Position numbers and translations under genes: made by a program | Part shown: piece after piece, positions 25,597 through 34,425 of the stretch | How positions within the stretch are numbered: position 1 is the stretch's first letter | Layout of the letters: each line of letters opens with the position of its first letter | The notes under the pieces: model-generated | The model's input: the letters and a program-made list of their open reading frames with translations, nothing else | What the model was told of the DNA's origin: nothing | Database searches by the model: none | DNA from: Hasllibacter halocynthiae | Lineage (GTDB): Bacteria; Pseudomonadota; Alphaproteobacteria; Rhodobacterales; Rhodobacteraceae | Assembly (NCBI RefSeq): GCF_003003095.1 | Contig: NZ_PVTT01000002.1 | Span: 968,501 to 1,032,500, forward strand | Direction of reading: 5' to 3' | Length of the DNA: 64,000 nt

Positions 25597-26135
25597 GCCG
25601 CCGCACCCCAGTGCCGCATCACCACGTCGCCGGTGCTCGGCGCGGGTGCGCCCTCGTCGCGGCGGGCGCCCAGCCGCTCGGCCAGCGCGAGCGAGCGGGC
25701 ATTGTCCGGCGAGACGTAGGAGACCAGCGAAGGCGGCCGCGCCTCCTCGCGGATCCAGTCGCGGAAGGCCGACGCCGCCTCCGAAAGGTAGCCGTGGCCC
25801 TCGTGGCCCTCGAAGGCCAGCCAGCCCAGCTCGAACTCGGGGAAGGTCGGCAGATCGTTGAAGACGACCTGACCCACCGTCTCGCCCCCGCGATCCACCG
25901 CCAACGCGCCCGTGCCGGTCAGCCCCCATTGTCCGAAATCCGAGCAGAACCATCCCCACGCCGCCTGCGCGTCGTAGGGCCCACCGATGTGAGCCGCCCT
26001 GTCCGAAGCCATGAAGGCGGCGTAGGCTGGCCAGTCCCCGCGCCGGTGGGGGCGCAGGGCCAACCGGTCCGTCCGAAGGAAGGGCGGCTCGCGCGGGGGG
26101 AGGGTGGTCTTGAGGCTCATGCGGGTCGGGATCAC
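25593..26135 (-). CDS. GNAT-family N-acetyltransferase, second copy
   Basis: A 180-residue RimJ/RimL-type acetyltransferase: TDRLALRPHRRGDWPAYAAF, ELGWLAFEGHEGHGYLSEAA and [21 protein letters not shown]. Strong resemblance to the GNAT at 24752-25267 suggests a local duplication, with the NIPSNAP gene between. The start may be GTG 26135 or ATG 26120 (MSLKTTLP). It begins ten bases after the ffh stop. Confidence 0.85.
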   Translation of the reverse strand: MIPTRMSLKTTLPPREPPFLRTDRLALRPHRRGDWPAYAAFMASDRAAHIGGPYDAQAAWGWFCSDFGQWGLTGTGALAVDRGGETVGQVVFNDLPTFPEFELGWLAFEGHEGHGYLSEAASAFRDWIREEARPPSLVSYVSPDNARSLALAERLGARRDEGAPAPSTGDVVMRHWGAAA

Positions 26136-26145
26136 GGGCCGGCCG

Positions 26146-27666
26146 TCACTTCTTCTTGCCGAAACCGGAAAGGCCCGGGGGCAGGGCCGCGCCGGGGGCG
26201 AACGGGTTGCCGCCGGGCGTGCCGACGCCGGGCATCGTCCCGGGCAGGCCGCCCGCGCCCACGCCCGCGCCGCCCTGCATGGCCTGCTGCGCCTCGGCCA
26301 ACTCGGCCTTGGAGGGGCCGCCGCCGAACATGCCGCGCATAGCCTGACGCAGCATCCCGCCCTTCATGCGGCCCATCTTCTTCATCATGTCCGACATCTG
26401 CCGGTGCATCTTCAGGAGCTGGTTGAGCTGGCTCACCTCGAGGCCCGCCCCCCTGGCGATGCGCTTCTTGCGGCTCGCCTGGAGGATTCCGGGGTTCGCC
26501 CGCTCCTGCTTCGTCATGGAGGAGATGAGCGCGAGCTGCCGCTTCAGGAGGCGGTCGTCGAGGCCCGCCTCGGCGACCTGCTTCGACATCTTCGCCATGC
26601 CGGGCATCATGCCCATCACGGATTCCATGCCGCCCATCTTCTGCATCTGCTCGATCTGCATCCGAAGGTCGTTCATGTTGAACTGGCCCTTCTGGAAGCG
26701 CTTCATCATGCGCTCGGCCTGCTCGGCCTCGATGGTCTCCTGCGCCTTCTCGACGAGAGCGACGATGTCCCCCATGCCGAGGATGCGGCCCGCGATGCGC
26801 TCGGGCTCGAATGTCTCGAGCGCATCCAGCTTCTCGCCCGTGCCAACGAAGCGGATGGGCTTGCCGGTGACCGCGCGCATGGACAGGGCCGCCCCGCCGC
26901 GCCCGTCGCCGTCCATCCGGGTCAGCACGACCCCCGTGATGCCGATCCGTTCGTCGAAGTTCTCGGCCGTGGTGACGGCGTCCTGGCCGGTCAGGCCGTC
27001 CACCACCAGCAGCGTCTCGCGCGGGCTGGCGACGTCGCGGACGGCCTCGACCTGGGCCATCAGCTCCTCGTCGATGGACAGACGCCCCGCGGTGTCGAGC
27101 ATGTAGACGTCGTAGCCCGCCAGCGCCGCCTGCGCCTTGGCGCGGCGGGCGATCTGAACGGGGGTCTCGCCCGGGACGATGGGCAGGGTGTCCACGCCGA
27201 TCTGCTGGCCGAGGATGGCGAGCTGCTCCATCGCGGCGGGACGGTTCGTGTCGAGCGAGGCCATCAGCACGCGCTTCCTCTCCCGCTCGGCGAGGCGCTT
27301 GGCGATCTTGGCGGTCGTCGTCGTCTTGCCGCCGCCCTGGAGGCCGACCATCAGGATCGGCGCGGGCGGGCTGTCGATCTTCAGGGCGCCGGGATCTCCC
27401 TCGCCGCGCAGGGTGGCGGTCAACTCGTCGTTGACGATCTTCACCACCTGCTGGCCCGGCGTCACCGATCTCGTGACCGATTGGCCGGTCGCCTTTTCCT
27501 GCACGCGGGCGACGAAGTCGCGGGCCACGGGAAGGGATACGTCCGCCTCGAGCAGGGCGACGCGCACCTCGCGCAGGGCGGTGCGGACGTCGTCCTCGGA
27601 AAGGGCACCCTGCTTGGTCAGGCGCTCGAAGACGCCACCCAGACGTTCGGAAAGGGATTCGAACAT
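26146..27666 (-). CDS. ffh: signal recognition particle protein Ffh
   Basis: A 506-residue SRP54-type GTPase. The N domain covers about residues 1-95. In the G domain G1 GLQGGGKTT is at 108-116, followed by the DTAGRL and TRMDGDGRGGAAL motifs. The Met-rich M domain (from about 300) contains MQKMGGMESVMGMMPGMAKM and binds 4.5S RNA and signal sequences. The tail is Gly/Pro-rich. It would direct nascent membrane proteins to FtsY. It is the probable first gene of the minus-strand block running to rpsP. Confidence 0.95.
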   Translation of the reverse strand: MFESLSERLGGVFERLTKQGALSEDDVRTALREVRVALLEADVSLPVARDFVARVQEKATGQSVTRSVTPGQQVVKIVNDELTATLRGEGDPGALKIDSPPAPILMVGLQGGGKTTTTAKIAKRLAERERKRVLMASLDTNRPAAMEQLAILGQQIGVDTLPIVPGETPVQIARRAKAQAALAGYDVYMLDTAGRLSIDEELMAQVEAVRDVASPRETLLVVDGLTGQDAVTTAENFDERIGITGVVLTRMDGDGRGGAALSMRAVTGKPIRFVGTGEKLDALETFEPERIAGRILGMGDIVALVEKAQETIEAEQAERMMKRFQKGQFNMNDLRMQIEQMQKMGGMESVMGMMPGMAKMSKQVAEAGLDDRLLKRQLALISSMTKQERANPGILQASRKKRIARGAGLEVSQLNQLLKMHRQMSDMMKKMGRMKGGMLRQAMRGMFGGGPSKAELAEAQQAMQGGAGVGAGGLPGTMPGVGTPGGNPFAPGAALPPGLSGFGKKK

Positions 27667-27817
27667 GCTTCGTCTCCTCGCTCTGGCGCCCCCGATGCGG
27701 GGACGGCCCGGCGGCCCGCCGTCGCTGCACGTCGCGCGGGGCTCGGCCTTCGTAACGCCGATCGCCCCCGCGGGCGAACATCGCTGGCGGGGGGCGATCC
27801 CGGCGACGGTGCCGGGA

Positions 27818-27838
27818 CCGGAAGGATGTGCCTTCCGG
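27818..27838. repeat. perfect inverted repeat upstream of ffh
   Basis: CCGGAAGG (27818-27825) and CCTTCCGG (27831-27838) with five bases between, in the gap between ffh and the membrane-protein gene on the same strand. No T-run on either strand. It might end the 27895-28377 transcript or bind a regulator. Confidence 0.35.
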
Positions 27839-27894
27839 GACGGAGCGCGCCCTATCGTCCCAAGCGCCCTTCGGTCAAGGGCCGCGCCGAGGGC

Positions 27895-28377
27895 TCAGGC
27901 GGCCATGCGCCAGCGCGCGCGTCGTAGCCAGCGGTTCACCTCGCGGACGGCGGCAGGCGTGGCGGGACCGGAGAGGAACCGGCGCGAGGCGGGCACGACT
28001 TCCCCGCCGCCGAAGTGCAGCACCAGCCTGTGACAGTCGGGCCGCCCCTCCGTCCCGGTGGTCGTCTCGACCCCTGCATGGGACAGGGCGGCGAGCGGGT
28101 GCACCGTCCGCGCGGCACCATAGACCCCTACCCGGTCGAGCCGCACGAGGTTCCGGTCCGCGTCGAGGTCGATGCGCGCCCGCTCCAGCGCCACCGCGAA
28201 GGCCGCCGAGAGGACGATCGCGCCGGTCAGCGCAGCGGTCGGGTCCCCCGACGAGTTCCAGACCTCGGCGAGACCGGCGGCAGTCACCATGGCGATGCCG
28301 CCGCCCAGCGCGGCGGCCAGCCCGAGGGGGCGTTGTTCCGCGATCAGGCGCTGGGGATCCTCGCTCAGGAGCTGCAT
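27895..28377 (-). CDS. predicted membrane protein, unknown function
   Basis: A 160-residue protein with two adjacent hydrophobic spans (about residues 16-39 and 48-66) and then a soluble C-terminal domain. That domain is beta-rich and reads like a pleckstrin-type or photosynthesis-assembly-like module: RIDLDADRNLVRLDRVGVYG, then RPDCHRLVLHFGGGEVVPASRRFL. The start MQLLSEDP at 28377 is the best of several. No family assigned with confidence. Expressed on its own strand between azoR and ffh. Confidence 0.65.
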   Translation of the reverse strand: MQLLSEDPQRLIAEQRPLGLAAALGGGIAMVTAAGLAEVWNSSGDPTAALTGAIVLSAAFAVALERARIDLDADRNLVRLDRVGVYGAARTVHPLAALSHAGVETTTGTEGRPDCHRLVLHFGGGEVVPASRRFLSGPATPAAVREVNRWLRRARWRMAA

Positions 28378-28435
28378 GGGGTCGGAACGCCCCGTACCGG
28401 AGGGGGGGTTCCCGCCGGTCCGGCACGTCCGGGCG

Positions 28436-29017
28436 TCATGCCGCCGGCGAGAGGGCGTCGATTTCCGCATAGGCCCCCTCGACCTTCGCCTCCCCACCCA
28501 TGTTCAGCTGATCGGCGGTGACGACCGACACATCCGCGATCCCGATGAATCCCAGAAAGAAGCGCAGCCACGGTGTCGCCCAGTCGACCTCGCTTCCGGT
28601 CTGCGTGCCCCCGGAGGCCACGGCCACGATGGCGCGTTTGCCTTCCAGCAGCCCCTCTGGTCCGCTGGCCCCGTACCGGAAGGTCACGCCCACGCGCGCG
28701 GCGAGGTCGGCCCATGCCTTCAGGCTGGCCGGGGGTCCGAAGTTGTAGATGGGCATCCCGATCACGATCGTGTCCGCGGCTCGAAGCTCGGCCACCACGG
28801 CGTCCGACGGCGCGATGGCGGCGCGCTGGGCCTCCGTGCGTTCCTCGGGGGCGGCGAAGTATGCGGCGACCATCTCCTCCGTGACGAGGGCTGGCGGCCG
28901 GGCCGCGAGGTCGCGGTGGATGACCTTGCCGCCCAGCCGCGCGGCGATGCGCCCGGTGAGCCTGCGGGTCACGGAGTCGGCGCGGCGGGCGGAGGCGTCG
29001 ATGCGAAGGATTGTCAT
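28436..29017 (-). CDS. azoR: FMN-dependent NADH-azoreductase
   Basis: A 193-residue flavodoxin-like enzyme of the AzoR family. N-terminal ILRIDASARRADSVTRRL binds FMN phosphate; MPIYNFGPPASLKAWADLAAR and VAVASGGTQTGS are the other FMN-contact loops. It reduces quinones and azo compounds with NADH. It is divergent from a LysR-type regulator across a 268-base gap, so that regulator probably controls it. Confidence 0.88.
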   Translation of the reverse strand: MTILRIDASARRADSVTRRLTGRIAARLGGKVIHRDLAARPPALVTEEMVAAYFAAPEERTEAQRAAIAPSDAVVAELRAADTIVIGMPIYNFGPPASLKAWADLAARVGVTFRYGASGPEGLLEGKRAIVAVASGGTQTGSEVDWATPWLRFFLGFIGIADVSVVTADQLNMGGEAKVEGAYAEIDALSPAA

Positions 29018-29285
29018 GGGTCCGGTCTCCTGGGAAGAGGGGGTTCGCAGGGCCGGATATGACGGCGATGCCGGTTCGGGAGAACGCAGGCTGGCGCACC
29101 GGCGCTGTGCGGCGGCGCAAGGGCGGCGCAGGACGCGCGCGTCCTTCTCCCCTTGATGCCATGCCCTTGCAGAATCGTCGGATCGGCCCTTCCTATGCCC
29201 GTCGACGGTGCGCGCTCGCACAGGATGCCCGCACCGGATACCGAACGCTCCTCGTTGGAGGGCGGACGCAGCCGGAGGACCTGCC

Positions 29286-30182
29286 ATGGCCGTCGATTCG
29301 TGGGACGAGATCCGCACCGCCTATCACGTCGCGCGCGCCGGCACCGTCTCCGGCGCGGCAGAGGCGCTCGGGGTGCATCATGCGACGGTCATCCGGCATG
29401 TCGGCTCGCTGGAGGCGTCGCTGGGCGTGAAGCTCTTTCAGAGGCACGCGCGCGGCTACACCCCGACCGAGGCTGGGCAGGACCTGCTGACGGTCGCGCG
29501 CGCCACGGACGATCAGTTCGAGCAGCTCGTCTCCCGCGTGAAGGGCCGTGGCGCCGGGATCGGGGGCGAGCTCGTCGTGACCTCTCTGCACACGGTCTCG
29601 CCCTTCCTCGTGCCGGTGATCCACGCCTTCCAGCGCGAGCACCCGGGCCTGACCGTGCGCTATCTGACGGGCGACGAGGTCCTGCGCCTCGAATACGGCG
29701 AAGCGCACGTCGCCGTCCGCGCGGGTTCCCGTCCCGAGCAGCTCGACAACGTGGTGCAGAGGTTCCTCGCCATGCCCGTCGCCCTCTATGCCAGTCGCGA
29801 CTACCTCGCGCGGGCCGGCACGCCCGAGAGCGAAGCGCAGCTCGCGGGCCACGACTTCGTCGCCCTCGACGACGCTCAGAGCCGCGCGCCCTTCCAGCGA
29901 TGGCTGGTCGACAACATCCCCGCCGAACGGATCGTGTTCCGCGTCTCGGACCACCGGGTCATCCGGCAGGCGATCCTCGAAGGGGTGGGCCTGGGCTTCT
30001 CGACGCCGTGGGAAGCCGCGCGCCACCCCGAGCTCGTCCAGGTCATGCCCCCGCGCGAGGAATGGTCCGCCCCCCTCTGGCTGGTGACGCATGTGGACCT
30101 GCACCGGACCGCCAAGGTCCAGGGCTTCCTCGACGCCCTGAAAGCGGCGGCAAAGGGGGGGACGGTCGGAACCTCCGCCTAG
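29286..30182 (+). CDS. LysR-family transcriptional regulator
   Basis: A 298-residue regulator. The winged-helix domain occupies about residues 1-60 (IRTAYHVARAGTVSGAAEALGV, then TVIRHVGSLEASLGVKLF) and the effector-binding domain about 90-290. ATG 29286 has GGAGG six bases upstream; an in-frame upstream Met at 29208 would add unlikely residues. Divergent orientation to azoR suggests it senses an electrophile or quinone, by inference only. Its stop overlaps the convergent ArsR stop in CTAG. Confidence 0.88.
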   Translation: MAVDSWDEIRTAYHVARAGTVSGAAEALGVHHATVIRHVGSLEASLGVKLFQRHARGYTPTEAGQDLLTVARATDDQFEQLVSRVKGRGAGIGGELVVTSLHTVSPFLVPVIHAFQREHPGLTVRYLTGDEVLRLEYGEAHVAVRAGSRPEQLDNVVQRFLAMPVALYASRDYLARAGTPESEAQLAGHDFVALDDAQSRAPFQRWLVDNIPAERIVFRVSDHRVIRQAILEGVGLGFSTPWEAARHPELVQVMPPREEWSAPLWLVTHVDLHRTAKVQGFLDALKAAAKGGTVGTSA

Positions 30183-30658
30183 GAAGGGGGGTTGCCCGGC
30201 CGAACGGGAAGGGAAGGGGCCCCATGCGGAACCTCGTCTACGTCGTGCTGCTCGTCGTCCTCGCGCTCCTGCTGCTGCAGGTGTTCGGCCTCCTCTTCTG
30301 AGGCGGCGGCTGCGTTCGGGCAGCGCTGCGCGTCCGGAAGCTCGCCCTCCAGGAACCGCTCGAAGGCGTCGAGGTCGAGGGCCTCGAACCCTCCCACGGA
30401 AGCCAGCCATGTCGCCGCGGCCCGCATCGCGTCCGGCTCGAGCTTGCACCAAGTCAGCCTGCCCCGCCGCTCCTGCGCGATCAGCCCCGCGCGGCTCAGC
30501 ACCCGGAGATGCTTCGAGACGGCGGCGAGCGAGATGTCGAACCCCTCCGCCACGTCGGTCACCGCCATGTCGTCCAGAAGCAGGAGGCGCAGGATCGCCC
30601 TGCGGTTCGGCTCCGCGAGGGCGGCGAAGACGGCGTCGAGATCGGCGGAGCGGGCCAT
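30179..30658 (-). CDS. ArsR-family transcriptional regulator
   Basis: A 159-residue protein with a typical ArsR winged helix in residues 1-106: DAVFAALAEPNRRAILRLLL, the recognition helix ISLAAVSKHLRVLSRAGLI and a RRGRLTWCKLEP wing. No CxC metal-binding motif is seen in alpha3, so it may sense something other than metals. A further 53 residues (rich in Glu, Gln, Asp) exceed the usual length; they are read opposite a hydrophobic mini-ORF. The stop is shared with the LysR gene as CTAG. Confidence 0.82.
   Translation of the reverse strand: MARSADLDAVFAALAEPNRRAILRLLLLDDMAVTDVAEGFDISLAAVSKHLRVLSRAGLIAQERRGRLTWCKLEPDAMRAAATWLASVGGFEALDLDAFERFLEGELPDAQRCPNAAAASEEEAEHLQQQEREDDEQHDVDEVPHGAPSLPVRPGNPPS
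30224..30301 (+). CDS. 25-residue hydrophobic peptide
   Basis: A tiny ORF, MRNLVYVVLLVVLALLLLQV then FGLLF, that is nearly all hydrophobic after three polar residues, as in a single-span membrane peptide. An AAGGGG motif lies upstream of the ATG. It is entirely antisense to the C-terminal tail of the ArsR gene, so either this peptide or that tail is an artefact of the overlap. Known small toxins and regulators share this look, but nothing further supports that. Confidence 0.4.
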   Translation: MRNLVYVVLLVVLALLLLQVFGLLF

Positions 30659-30793
30659 GCCGGCGTTATGCTCAACCGTGGGGTTGAATGTCGAGAGGGT
30701 ACAGGGCGGGGTGGAGGCCCGATTTAATCGTTCCGAGACAACACATTGCGCCTCGTTGACACGGACACCTCCCCCGCATAGCACCCGCCCCGC

Positions 30794-31138
30794 ATGTCGG
30801 ACGGCCCCGAAGGCACGGAATCGCGCATGGCGCGCCTGGAGGCGAAGCTCGCCGAGGCCCGCCTGCGTCACGCGCCCCCCCCGCGGGAGGTGCACGCGCA
30901 TGACAGGGCGCATGTCGCCTGGCGGATGGTCATCGAGCTGGTCTCTGGAATCGGGATCGGCTTCGGGATCGGCCTGGGGCTCGACGTCCTGTTCGGGACG
31001 CGTCCGTTCGGGCTGGTCCTGCTCACATTGCTGGGCTTCGCAGCGGGCGTGAACGTCATGTTGCGGACGGCGAAGGAAATTCAGGAGGGCACGCCCTCCG
31101 AGACGGAGGAAGACGCCAATGGCGACCGAGGAGTCTGA
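30794..31138 (+). CDS. atpI: AtpI-like F0 assembly protein
   Basis: A 114-residue protein. A charged N-terminus is followed by two hydrophobic spans (about residues 44-68 and 72-92), with a conserved small-residue pattern [13 protein letters not shown]. The family (AtpI/AtpZ type) assists c-ring assembly or ion homeostasis. Its 3' end overlaps atpB by 20 bases. It is the first gene of atpI-B-E-b'-b. Confidence 0.85.
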   Translation: MSDGPEGTESRMARLEAKLAEARLRHAPPPREVHAHDRAHVAWRMVIELVSGIGIGFGIGLGLDVLFGTRPFGLVLLTLLGFAAGVNVMLRTAKEIQEGTPSETEEDANGDRGV

Positions 31139-32084
31139 GGGCTTGGTCTTCCACCCGATGGACCAGTTCATCATCAAGCCTCTCTTCGAGGAGAGCGCGG
31201 AGGTCACCGGCGTCGCCAGCGAGGGCGGCATCGCCATCCTTCCGAACGGCGAGATCGTCGCCGAATGCGCGCGAGGCATCGGCGAGCACATCGGCGTCGC
31301 CACCCTCTCGACGGGCCAAGTGGCCGAGATTGGCTGCGAGCAGATCGTGGCCTTCGCCGACGCGCAGTCCGCTGGGGTGCCCTATCTCGCCAACCTCGCC
31401 GAGCTGGGGCTCCAACCGATCCGCTGGTACACGGTCACCAACTCGACCCTGTGGATGGCGTTGACGGTGCTGGCCATCGCGGCGATGATGCTTCTGGGCA
31501 CGCGCGGCCGCTCGGTGGTGCCCAGCCGCGGCCAATCCATCGCCGAACTGGCCTACGGCTTCATCCACAAGATGGTCGAGGACGTCGCCGGCAAGGAGGC
31601 GCTGCGCTACTTCCCCTACATCTTCACGCTCTTCCTGTTCATCATCTTCTCCAACTTCCTCGGCCTCATCCCCACCGCCTTTACGCCGACCGCGCAGATC
31701 GCGGTGACGGCGGTGCTGGCGCTGGCGGTGTTCCTCGGGGTCACGATCCTGGGGTTCGTGAAGAACGGCGCGAGCTTCCTGCAGCTCTTCTGGGTGTCGT
31801 CGGCGCCCGGCTGGCTGCGCGCGCCGCTCGCGGTGATCGAGGTCATCTCCTACTTCGTGCGTCCGGTCAGCCACTCGATCCGTCTCGCCGGCAACATGAC
31901 GGCCGGTCACGCGGTGATCAAAGTGTTCGCGGCCTTCGCAGCGCTGCTCGCGGTGTCGCCGCTGGCGATCCTCGGCGTCGTCGCGATCTACGGGCTCGAG
32001 GTGCTGGTCTGCGCGATCCAGGCCTACGTCTTCACCATCCTCACCTGCGTCTATCTCAAGGACGCGCTGCATCCCCATCACTGA
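31119..32084 (+). CDS. atpB: ATP synthase F0 subunit a, with a long N-terminal insertion
   Basis: A 321-residue stator subunit forming the proton half-channels. The essential Arg255 lies in [10 protein letters not shown], and the [19 protein letters not shown] span is conserved. The N-terminal [17 protein letters not shown] is standard, but about residues 24-100 are an extra Gly-rich segment with Cys50 and Cys73 ([28 protein letters not shown]), after which the normal [11 protein letters not shown] resumes. Related subunits are near 250 residues. In frame and without stops, the insert would lie on the periplasmic side. Confidence 0.94.
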   Translation: MATEESEGLVFHPMDQFIIKPLFEESAEVTGVASEGGIAILPNGEIVAECARGIGEHIGVATLSTGQVAEIGCEQIVAFADAQSAGVPYLANLAELGLQPIRWYTVTNSTLWMALTVLAIAAMMLLGTRGRSVVPSRGQSIAELAYGFIHKMVEDVAGKEALRYFPYIFTLFLFIIFSNFLGLIPTAFTPTAQIAVTAVLALAVFLGVTILGFVKNGASFLQLFWVSSAPGWLRAPLAVIEVISYFVRPVSHSIRLAGNMTAGHAVIKVFAAFAALLAVSPLAILGVVAIYGLEVLVCAIQAYVFTILTCVYLKDALHPHH

Positions 32085-32130
32085 CCGCCATGCGGTCCCC
32101 GTGATCTTCCAACCGTAAGGAGATACCTCA

Positions 32131-32367
32131 ATGGAAGTCGGACTCGTCCTCATGGGCGCCTATCTCGGCGCCGGTTTCGCCGCCCTCGGCATGGGCCTCG
32201 CCGCGATCGGCGTGGGCAACGTCGCCGGCAACTTCCTGGCGGGCGCGCTGCGCAACCCTTCGGCGGCCCCCGGCCAGACCGCGACGCTCTTCATCGGCAT
32301 CGCCTTCGCCGAGGCGCTGGGCATCTTCGCCTTCCTCGTCGCGCTGCTGCTGATGTTCGCCACCTGA
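32131..32367 (+). CDS. atpE: ATP synthase F0 subunit c
   Basis: A 78-residue hairpin of two spans joined by the polar loop RNPS. The proton-carrying carboxylate is Glu61 in [10 protein letters not shown]. The Gly/Ala pattern of helix 1 ([21 protein letters not shown]) packs the ring. AAGGAG precedes the ATG by about seven bases. No extra Na+-binding Gln/Ser-Thr signature is obvious, consistent with proton use. Confidence 0.96.
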   Translation: MEVGLVLMGAYLGAGFAALGMGLAAIGVGNVAGNFLAGALRNPSAAPGQTATLFIGIAFAEALGIFAFLVALLLMFAT

Positions 32368-32446
32368 CGGCCTGGCGAAGCTGACGTCCTTACGGGCCGG
32401 GGCGGGCGGACAGCCCCCCCGGCATGCACCCCCAAGGGGAGGCCGC

Positions 32447-33013
32447 ATGGCTGCAACACGACATATCGCATGGGGCGCGCCGCTCCTCCTCGCCGCGGGT
32501 CCTGTCCGTGCCGCCGAAGAGGAAGGCGGGCTGCCGCAGCTCGACTTCTCGACCTTCCCCAACCAGATCTTCTGGCTCGTGGTCGCGCTCGTCGCGATCT
32601 ACCTGATCCTCTCTCGCATCGCCCTGCCGCGTATCGGCGCCACCCTGGCCGAGCGATCGGGCACGATCTCGAACGACCTCGCCGCTGCCGAGGACCTCAA
32701 GGCCCGCGCGGCCGAGGCCGAGAAGGCCTACGAGAAGGCCCTCGCCGATGCCCGCGCCGAGGCGCGGGGCATCGCCGACGAGGCCCGTGCGGAGATCCAG
32801 AAGGAGCTCGACGCTGCCATCGCCGAGGCCGACGCCCGCATCGCCGAACGCGCCGCCGAGAGCGAGGAGCAGATCGCGACGATCCGCGACAGCGCCACCG
32901 CATCCGTTCGCGAGGTCGCGCGCGAGACCGCGCAGGCCATCGTCGCCGCGATGGGCGTCGAGGCCGATCGCGGCATGGTGGACGCCGCAGTCGAAACACG
33001 GATGGAGGGCTGA
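32447..33013 (+). CDS. atpG: ATP synthase F0 subunit b'
   Basis: A 188-residue stator protein. A signal-like or extra hydrophobic N-terminus (residues 8-22) is followed by [21 protein letters not shown] as the membrane span, then a long Ala/Glu-rich coiled coil to the end. The [10 protein letters not shown] motif marks b' rather than b. It is followed after three bases by atpF. In alphaproteobacteria b and b' form a heterodimer. Confidence 0.9.
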   Translation: MAATRHIAWGAPLLLAAGPVRAAEEEGGLPQLDFSTFPNQIFWLVVALVAIYLILSRIALPRIGATLAERSGTISNDLAAAEDLKARAAEAEKAYEKALADARAEARGIADEARAEIQKELDAAIAEADARIAERAAESEEQIATIRDSATASVREVARETAQAIVAAMGVEADRGMVDAAVETRMEG

Positions 33014-33016
33014 CAG

Positions 33017-33583
33017 ATGACGCGCTTCCCGATCCCCGTCGCCATGACCTTTCTCGCCGCCACCCCTGCCCTCGCGGCCGGGGATTACGGCTTCTTCTCC
33101 TTTCGGAACACGGACTTCATCGTCCTGATCGGGTTTCTCGTGTTCCTCGGCATCCTTCTCTACTTCAAGGTGCCCTCGACGGTCGCGGGCCTGCTCGACA
33201 AGCGGGCTGCAGGCATCCGCTCGGATCTCGACGAGGCGCGCGGCCTCCGGGACGAGGCGCAAACTCTTCTCGCGTCCTACGAGCGCAAGCAGCGCGAGGT
33301 CGAGGAGCAGGCCGGCCGCATCGTGAAGAACGCCCGCGCCGAGGCGGAGACCGCTGCCGAGGAAGCGCGGGCCGAGCTCGAAAGGGCCGTGGCACGCCGC
33401 CTCGCCGGCGCTGAGGAGCAGATCGCTTCGGCCGAAGCCGCCGCCGTGGCCGAAGTCAAGAACCGCGCCATCGAGGTGGCGACCCGGGCCGCCGCTGCGG
33501 TGATCGCCGAACGAATGGATGCCCAGCGTGCCGACGCGCTCATCGACGACTCGATTCGGACCGTCGGCGCGAAGTTGCACTGA
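33017..33583 (+). CDS. atpF: ATP synthase F0 subunit b
   Basis: A 188-residue partner of b'. The N-terminus has a hydrophobic leader, then FFSFRNTDFIVLIGFLVFLG as the membrane span and a VPSTVAGLLDKRAAGIRSDL start to the coiled coil. FRNTDFIV is typical of b in Rhodobacterales. It is the last gene of the F0 operon; F1 genes are not in this window. Confidence 0.92.
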   Translation: MTRFPIPVAMTFLAATPALAAGDYGFFSFRNTDFIVLIGFLVFLGILLYFKVPSTVAGLLDKRAAGIRSDLDEARGLRDEAQTLLASYERKQREVEEQAGRIVKNARAEAETAAEEARAELERAVARRLAGAEEQIASAEAAAVAEVKNRAIEVATRAAAAVIAERMDAQRADALIDDSIRTVGAKLH

Positions 33584-34425
33584 GCCGCGGCGGCGCCCAG
33601 CCCTGCCGCGACCCTGCCGTCCGGCGAACGCGTCAGTTTCTATCGGGCGGAGTTCCCCAACGCGCGCTCCGGAGGCTCGTCGAGTAGCGCTTCGCCTGCC
33701 ATGTCCATGTGCGCTGCGGCAGCCAAATCGCCGCCGATAAGGGTGGGCGCCGCGGATCGATGTGGCAACGTGGCGACCGCCCGGTCCCGACTTGGCAGAG
33801 CGCCCCATGCGGGTAGCCCTTCCCTGACATTACCGCCCAATTCGGCAGCATGCCGAGCATGAAGCATCTCACGTGCAGCAGGGCGGCATCGTGGCTGCCC
33901 CCACCATGGCGAGTAGGAAGTCCGCGTCCTTGTGCCCATCCGCCTTCCGCATCGCCCCATCGACTGAACGGGCGCCGCAGGGTAGCGGCGATCGACGCCA
34001 GGCACGCCTGTCAGGCGGTGAGCCTAGCGACACCGCAGACGAAGGCGAGGAGGTGCATGGCGTCGCTCAGATCGCTGAAGGATGCGTGAAACGCCGGGAG
34101 GAGGCAGCGCTGCCGGTGACCTCGTGCGCGACGACGCCAGCCGCGGCAGGCAGCATCTATACTCTATTCGCGCTCGGCTTGGCAGAGGCCGCTGAGATAT
34201 GAGGGGCGGAAGTGGGGCAGCTGTTCGGGGGGCGTAGCCCTCCCCCGCAAGGACGCAGAACGCCCTGCAAGATTAGAGGTTCGATCTGTTCGACTACGAT
34301 GCGCCCGCACCATGGCGAAGCGGGATCGGCTGGAGCGGAGTCGTATGTCCGGCGCCTGAACGCGAACACGGGCCACCCCGGGGAAGCGGGGCGGCCCGTC
34401 CGCTACGCCTGATCTCGGGTCTGGA
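33584..34425. other. 842-base gene-poor stretch, possibly decayed or acquired DNA
   Basis: Between atpF and the OmpA-like gene nothing in either strand shows a protein family I recognise. Short ORFs on both strands have no ribosome-binding site and mixed composition. The stretch is visibly richer in A/T than its neighbours. A GGGGGG/CCCCCC-type hairpin near 34225-34250 and a TATACT at 34158 were noted, without a partner signal. Remnants of a former mobile or accessory gene are possible but not shown. Confidence 0.4.
34370..34397 (-). terminator. terminator-like hairpin after the OmpA-like gene
   Basis: GGGCCACCCC (34370-34379) faces GGGGCGGCCC (34388-34397), nine pairs and one mismatch, about 29 bases beyond the stop of the minus-strand gene. 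There is no clear T-run, so it may need Rho. Confidence 0.45.

Noticed and set aside
33640..34202. ORFs of 100-120 codons on both strands after atpF
   Set aside because: No ribosome-binding site, no family match, and mixed composition. Listed instead as a gene-poor stretch.
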